A stretch of DNA of 64,000 nt, from assembly GCA_904419315.1 (NCBI GenBank), contig CAJFQY010000002.1, positions 65,333-129,332 of the forward strand. Reading direction: 5' to 3'. This DNA is from Zongyangia gallinarum (lineage in GTDB: Bacteria; Bacillota; Clostridia; Oscillospirales; Ruminococcaceae). A model generated the notes under the pieces. It was not told the origin of the DNA and ran no database searches. It saw only the letters and a list, made by a program, of their open reading frames with translations. Positions 60,870 to 64,000 of the stretch are shown here, piece after piece. The position numbers and the translations under genes are program-made. The stretch's first letter is position 1, and the number at the start of each line of letters is the position of its first letter.

Positions 60870-61630
60870 CTTGTTTCACCACCTGTTGCCAACATGGTCA
60901 GTGTATCCGCAATTTTTTGATAAAGCTGTTCATTAGAATTATTACCCCGGTATATTTGATGAAAAACTTCTCCGTCCTTAATAAAGAGAACTCTACCCGC
61001 ATGACTTGCCGCCTTGACAGAATGCGTTACCATCAAAATTGTCTGCCCATTTCGATTGATTTCTCTAAACAGATGGAGGAGCTCATCTGTAGCCTTGGAA
61101 TCCAGGGCACCAGTGGGTTCATCCGCTAGTATCAGCCGCGGATCGGTGATTAGTGCCCTTGCCACCGCAGCTCGTTGTTTTTGGCCTCCTGAGACTTCAT
61201 ATGGATATTTTTTCAAAATATCTGTGATAGCCAGCCGCTCGGCAATAGGAGCGATTTTCTGTTGCATTTCTCGATAGCTTTTTCCGGCTAGCACCAAAGG
61301 GAGATAGATGTTGTCCTCGAGAGAAAAGGTATCCAACAGATTAAAGTCCTGAAATACAAAGCCTAGATGATCCCGTCGGAATGCTGCTAGACTGGATTCT
61401 TTGATTTTACCGATATCCCTCCCATCAAGCAAGACAGTTCCACTTGTCGGCTTATCCAGTGCCGCTAAAATGTTGAGAAGGGTGGTTTTGCCTGATCCAG
61501 ATTCTCCCATGATGGCGACATATTCGCCCTGCTCCACACTAAATGTCACATTTTTAAGGGCTTCTACTTTATTACCGCCAAGACGAGTCGTATATACCTT
61601 TTTCAGTCCATTGACTTCCAAAATACTCAT
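60866..61630 (-). CDS. BceA-type ABC transporter ATP-binding protein
   Basis: 254 residues. Walker A GESGSGKTTLL, Q-loop FVFQDFNLLDTF, signature VSGGQKQRAAVARAL, Walker B LILADEPTGALDS and switch His in VTHSVKAA. Partner of the following BceB-type permease. AGGAGG upstream of the ATG. Confidence 0.95.
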   Translation of the reverse strand: MSILEVNGLKKVYTTRLGGNKVEALKNVTFSVEQGEYVAIMGESGSGKTTLLNILAALDKPTSGTVLLDGRDIGKIKESSLAAFRRDHLGFVFQDFNLLDTFSLEDNIYLPLVLAGKSYREMQQKIAPIAERLAITDILKKYPYEVSGGQKQRAAVARALITDPRLILADEPTGALDSKATDELLHLFREINRNGQTILMVTHSVKAASHAGRVLFIKDGEVFHQIYRGNNSNEQLYQKIADTLTMLATGGETR

Positions 61631-61661
61631 GTAAAAAGGCCTCCTGTTTTTTGTTGTTCTT

Positions 61662-61736
61662 ATTGTAACAAAAAGGAGAAATGTAGCTCCATCGAATTGG
61701 CTTACATTTCTCCCGATATTTCTTACAGTTTTGTAA
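61662..61736 (-). promoter_or_regulatory. BceAB promoter region with BceR-type operator
   Basis: TTACA-GTTT-TGTAA (61723-61736) fits the TNACA-N4-TGTAA consensus described for BceR-like regulators. The -10 TACAAT is at 61667-61662 (minus) but the -35 position is non-consensus, as in activator-dependent promoters. An 11-bp inverted repeat GGAGAAATGTA / TACATTTCTCC lies between. Confidence 0.7.
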
Positions 61737-61741
61737 GAAGT

Positions 61742-62734
61742 CTATTCGACTTCAATATTTTTTCTCGCCAAAGAAATCCGCACAACGGTCCCATCTTCAA
61801 GAGAAGAATTAACTGACAAGTTGTGCCCTAGATGATCACATATTCTTTTGCATAAATACAATCCGATACCACTGGCTTTCTTATCTCTGCGGCCATTGTA
61901 GCCCGTATATCCCTTTTCAAATATACGCGGCAAATCCTCCGGTGCAATACCAATTCCCGTATCCCGTATACACAATGTATCAGGCGTTTCTAAGTCAATC
62001 GTAATACTGCCTTCCGAACGGGTATACTTAATCGCGTTGGATAGGATCTGTTCAATGACAAATTGCAGCCATTTCTCATCAGTAATTACTTGTTTGTGCA
62101 ACGGTTCATAAACAAGCCTAATTCTCTTCCGAATAAACTGGCTAGAAAACTTCCTTACCACCTGCTTCACAATGTCATCCAGCTCCTGCAAACGGATCAC
62201 ATAGTCTGTTGAATCCGAGCCCAAACGCAGATAGCATAGGACCATTTCCACATATTGCTCAATACGGAATAATTCTTCTGACAACTTTCGGGAAAGCTCC
62301 GTATCCTCGTTTTGTAATGTAAGATGCATGGCGGCGATTGGGGTCTTAATTTGATGAGCCCAAATGGTATAGTAATCCACCATATCCATATATTGCCCAT
62401 TTAATTTGTTTGCTGTCTGTTTTTGTTCCTCTATTAACTTCTGGATAATCTGCAAATAGTCATCATCATCTTGGGAATCTCCAAATGGAAAAATATCCAT
62501 TAAAGCAGCAGGCAACTTCTGAAGTGCTGCCAGTCGTTTGTGTTTTTTATATGCCCTGCGAAGATCAAACAAAATAAATATTATTTCCAAAACTAAACAT
62601 ACACATGCCGGGTAAAGAACAGCGCCTATGGGCAAATGATACAATGCAAAGGCAGATAGAAAAATCACACAAAAAAGCAAAGCTAATCCTATGATTCGCC
62701 GGCGGTCTTTTAAATAATTGAGAAAAAACTTCAT
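61742..62734 (-). CDS. BceS-type intramembrane-sensing histidine kinase
   Basis: 330 residues. Two helices close together at the N-terminus with almost no external loop, a hallmark of BceS kinases that sense through their transporter. DHp His in WAHQIKTPIAAM, then NAIKYTRSEG, RDTGIGIAPEDL and SGIGLYLCK of the ATPase domain. It follows the regulator by 26 bases. Confidence 0.94.
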   Translation of the reverse strand: MKFFLNYLKDRRRIIGLALLFCVIFLSAFALYHLPIGAVLYPACVCLVLEIIFILFDLRRAYKKHKRLAALQKLPAALMDIFPFGDSQDDDDYLQIIQKLIEEQKQTANKLNGQYMDMVDYYTIWAHQIKTPIAAMHLTLQNEDTELSRKLSEELFRIEQYVEMVLCYLRLGSDSTDYVIRLQELDDIVKQVVRKFSSQFIRKRIRLVYEPLHKQVITDEKWLQFVIEQILSNAIKYTRSEGSITIDLETPDTLCIRDTGIGIAPEDLPRIFEKGYTGYNGRRDKKASGIGLYLCKRICDHLGHNLSVNSSLEDGTVVRISLARKNIEVE

Positions 62735-62760
62735 TTCCTTCCTATCTTCTTTCTTTTACC

Positions 62761-63432
62761 TCAGTTCAGCAAATATCCCTCTCCAAATTTTGTCATGATA
62801 AAGTCCTTTAGTCCAAAGGTGTCTAACTTTTTTCGCAATCGGTTGACATTGACAGTTAATGTATTTTCGTCAATAAAACTATCACTTTCCCAAAGTCGTT
62901 CCATCAACCTTTCCCGGCTGACGACCTTTCCTTTGTTTTCCATAAGCGTCAGTAGAATGCGGTACTCGTTTTTAGAAAGCTCTATATTCTGGCTCTTGTA
63001 GGACATTGTGTGATTTTCTAAATTCAGAATAGCCCCATGGTGTTCCAATACAGAAACTGCAGATCCGAAATCGTAAGTACGACGCAATAGGGCCTGCACT
63101 TTTGCGATAAATACACTCTGATCAAAGGGCTTCGCAATAAAGTCATCTGCGCCCATATTCATCGCCATCACTATGTTCATATTATCCGATGCCGATGAAA
63201 TGAAAATGATCGGTACTTTCGATACCCGGCGAATTTCTGTACACCAATGATACCCATTAAAAAATGGCAGCGAAATATCCAATAGAACAAGGTGAGGACG
63301 GTACTCTGAGAAGTCTTTCATTACATTCCGAAAATTCTCCACGCATTTTACTTCCAGTTCCCACATCCTTGCCTGCTCTGCCATAGCCTGCGCAATCCCC
63401 ATGTCATCTTCTACAATCAAAATTCGGTACAT
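62761..63432 (-). CDS. BceR-type OmpR-family response regulator
   Basis: 223 residues. Receiver with EDDMG, phosphoacceptor Asp in VLLDISLPFFNG and Lys in IAKPFD, and a C-terminal winged helix (ENKGKVVSRERLMERLWES). Expected to activate the adjacent transporter through the TNACA-N4-TGTAA site. Confidence 0.95.
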   Translation of the reverse strand: MYRILIVEDDMGIAQAMAEQARMWELEVKCVENFRNVMKDFSEYRPHLVLLDISLPFFNGYHWCTEIRRVSKVPIIFISSASDNMNIVMAMNMGADDFIAKPFDQSVFIAKVQALLRRTYDFGSAVSVLEHHGAILNLENHTMSYKSQNIELSKNEYRILLTLMENKGKVVSRERLMERLWESDSFIDENTLTVNVNRLRKKLDTFGLKDFIMTKFGEGYLLN

Positions 63433-63499
63433 ATTCTTAAATTTCTTCCTTCTTCACACAAAAGCATTCCAGTTCTCATTGTCCTTACCGATAAAATTC

Positions 63500-63528
63500 A
63501 TTTTAACTATACCAAGAATCTCTGTCAA
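63500..63528 (-). promoter_or_regulatory. Promoter of the bceRS-like operon
   Basis: Minus strand TTGACA (63528-63523), 17 bases, TAAAAT (63505-63500). Confidence 0.8.
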
Positions 63529-63542
63529 TCATTCAGTTGGGA

Positions 63543-63986
63543 TCATGCATCTTCCCCGTCATTCTTGTTGCATTCTCTATCGGGTGAAGAATGCAATTGC
63601 CGGCGAATCCATTCCATAATCACAGAAACTACATATGTCTGTTCATCTGCTGTCAGCGTCCTTCCTTTGGGAATATGATGCCACTTTGAAAGGCACCCTC
63701 TGCAACAGGTTCCTGTGGCATGTTGTGCCAAAAAAACAGGATGCCCCCGCATAGGTGTCTGCTTTCCATCGTTTATCGGCTCTGCCGGTGCTAGCCTTTG
63801 TCTGACAAAGTCAGCCGCATGTTTTTCAATGACATCCATTCCTTTTTGTCTTATATATCCCATATCATGATATCCCAGGTGAAATTTACTTCGAAATTTG
63901 GATTTCTCAGTTAAAATTTCTATACCCCTTGAAAACACTGGTGTTTCCAGCGTTTTCGCCACCTCGGTTTGGCCCTTTTCCCTCAT
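63543..63986 (-). CDS. DUF4186 domain protein
   Basis: 147 residues. FRSKFHLGYHDMGYIRQKGMDVIEKHAADFV, then RLAPAEPINDGKQTPMRGHP and QHATGTCCRGCLSKWHHIPKG: the DUF4186 pattern with a CCRGC motif and conserved His residues, suggestive of a metal site. The ATG at 63986, behind AAGGGA, is close to the window edge. The first 30 residues precede the conserved domain, so a later start is possible. Function unknown. Confidence 0.85.
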   Translation of the reverse strand: MREKGQTEVAKTLETPVFSRGIEILTEKSKFRSKFHLGYHDMGYIRQKGMDVIEKHAADFVRQRLAPAEPINDGKQTPMRGHPVFLAQHATGTCCRGCLSKWHHIPKGRTLTADEQTYVVSVIMEWIRRQLHSSPDRECNKNDGEDA

Positions 63987-64000
63987 TTTTTCCCTTGCGA

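Overview
The window looks like a chromosomal segment of a spore-forming, anaerobic, low-to-mid-GC Firmicute, most likely a gut-type member of the Clostridia (Oscillospiraceae-like). Supporting signs are a GerA-family germination protein, CwlD, SpoIIM and a collagen-like (exosporium-type) protein; the SCIFF peptide with its radical SAM maturase next to yajC and tgt; several small Cys-rich proteins; and sigma-A promoters of TTGACA-17-TATAAT type. I see no rRNA, prophage, IS element or CRISPR array. Family assignments rest on recognised motifs and gene order, not on database searches.

Layout. 1-9.9 kb is mixed: a truncated transglutaminase-like membrane protein, a P-loop kinase, a fused ammonium transporter/P-II protein (minus), tRNA-Ser, an SDR oxidoreductase, an aldo/keto reductase with ferredoxin-like cysteines, a lone GerA-type protein, and an autoregulated XRE regulator/membrane-protein pair. 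9.9-14.4 kb is a nucleoside-salvage operon (DUF362 protein, deoB, cdd, deoA/pdp) ending in a TIGR04076-like gene that seems to have lost its start codon. 15-24 kb is housekeeping: a TIGR03960/TIGR03936-like radical SAM pair, rplS with a structured leader, lepB, rbgA, rnhB, yraN, a dipeptidase, thrC and a phosphoesterase. 24-34.6 kb holds the protein quality-control cluster tig-clpP-clpX, lon-engB-lysA, then a YerC-type regulator, a methyltransferase and hslO. 34.7-35.1 kb is a five-tRNA operon (Val, Asp, Phe, Gly, Cys).

35-48 kb: a DUF4956 protein, the collagen-like protein, cwlD, radA, a MacB-type permease with adaptor but no local ATPase, xerD/spoIIM convergent, proC, the scfB-scfA pair, a TIGR04086-like membrane protein, yajC and tgt. 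48-58 kb is the most unusual part, a metal-homeostasis region built around two P1B-type ATPases. One lies in a FeoA / 26-residue micropeptide / DUF6110 / ATPase operon. The other has CsoR-like boxes inside its promoter and a translationally overlapping 55-residue membrane protein. A 16-bp dyad, GTTAGCT-NN-AGCTAAC, sits at the predicted start site both of the FeoA operon and of a CopZ-like HMA gene 6.4 kb away, implying one metal sensor for both. Between the two loci lies a complete phosphorelay: hybrid histidine kinase, HPt protein and REC-HD-GYP output.

58-64 kb: a monofunctional GT51 transglycosylase, then a BceRS-BceAB peptide-antibiotic detoxification module with a TNACA-N4-TGTAA operator, and a DUF4186 protein at the right edge. 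Many gene ends carry strong hairpin terminators, several of them perfect palindromes with almost no loop.
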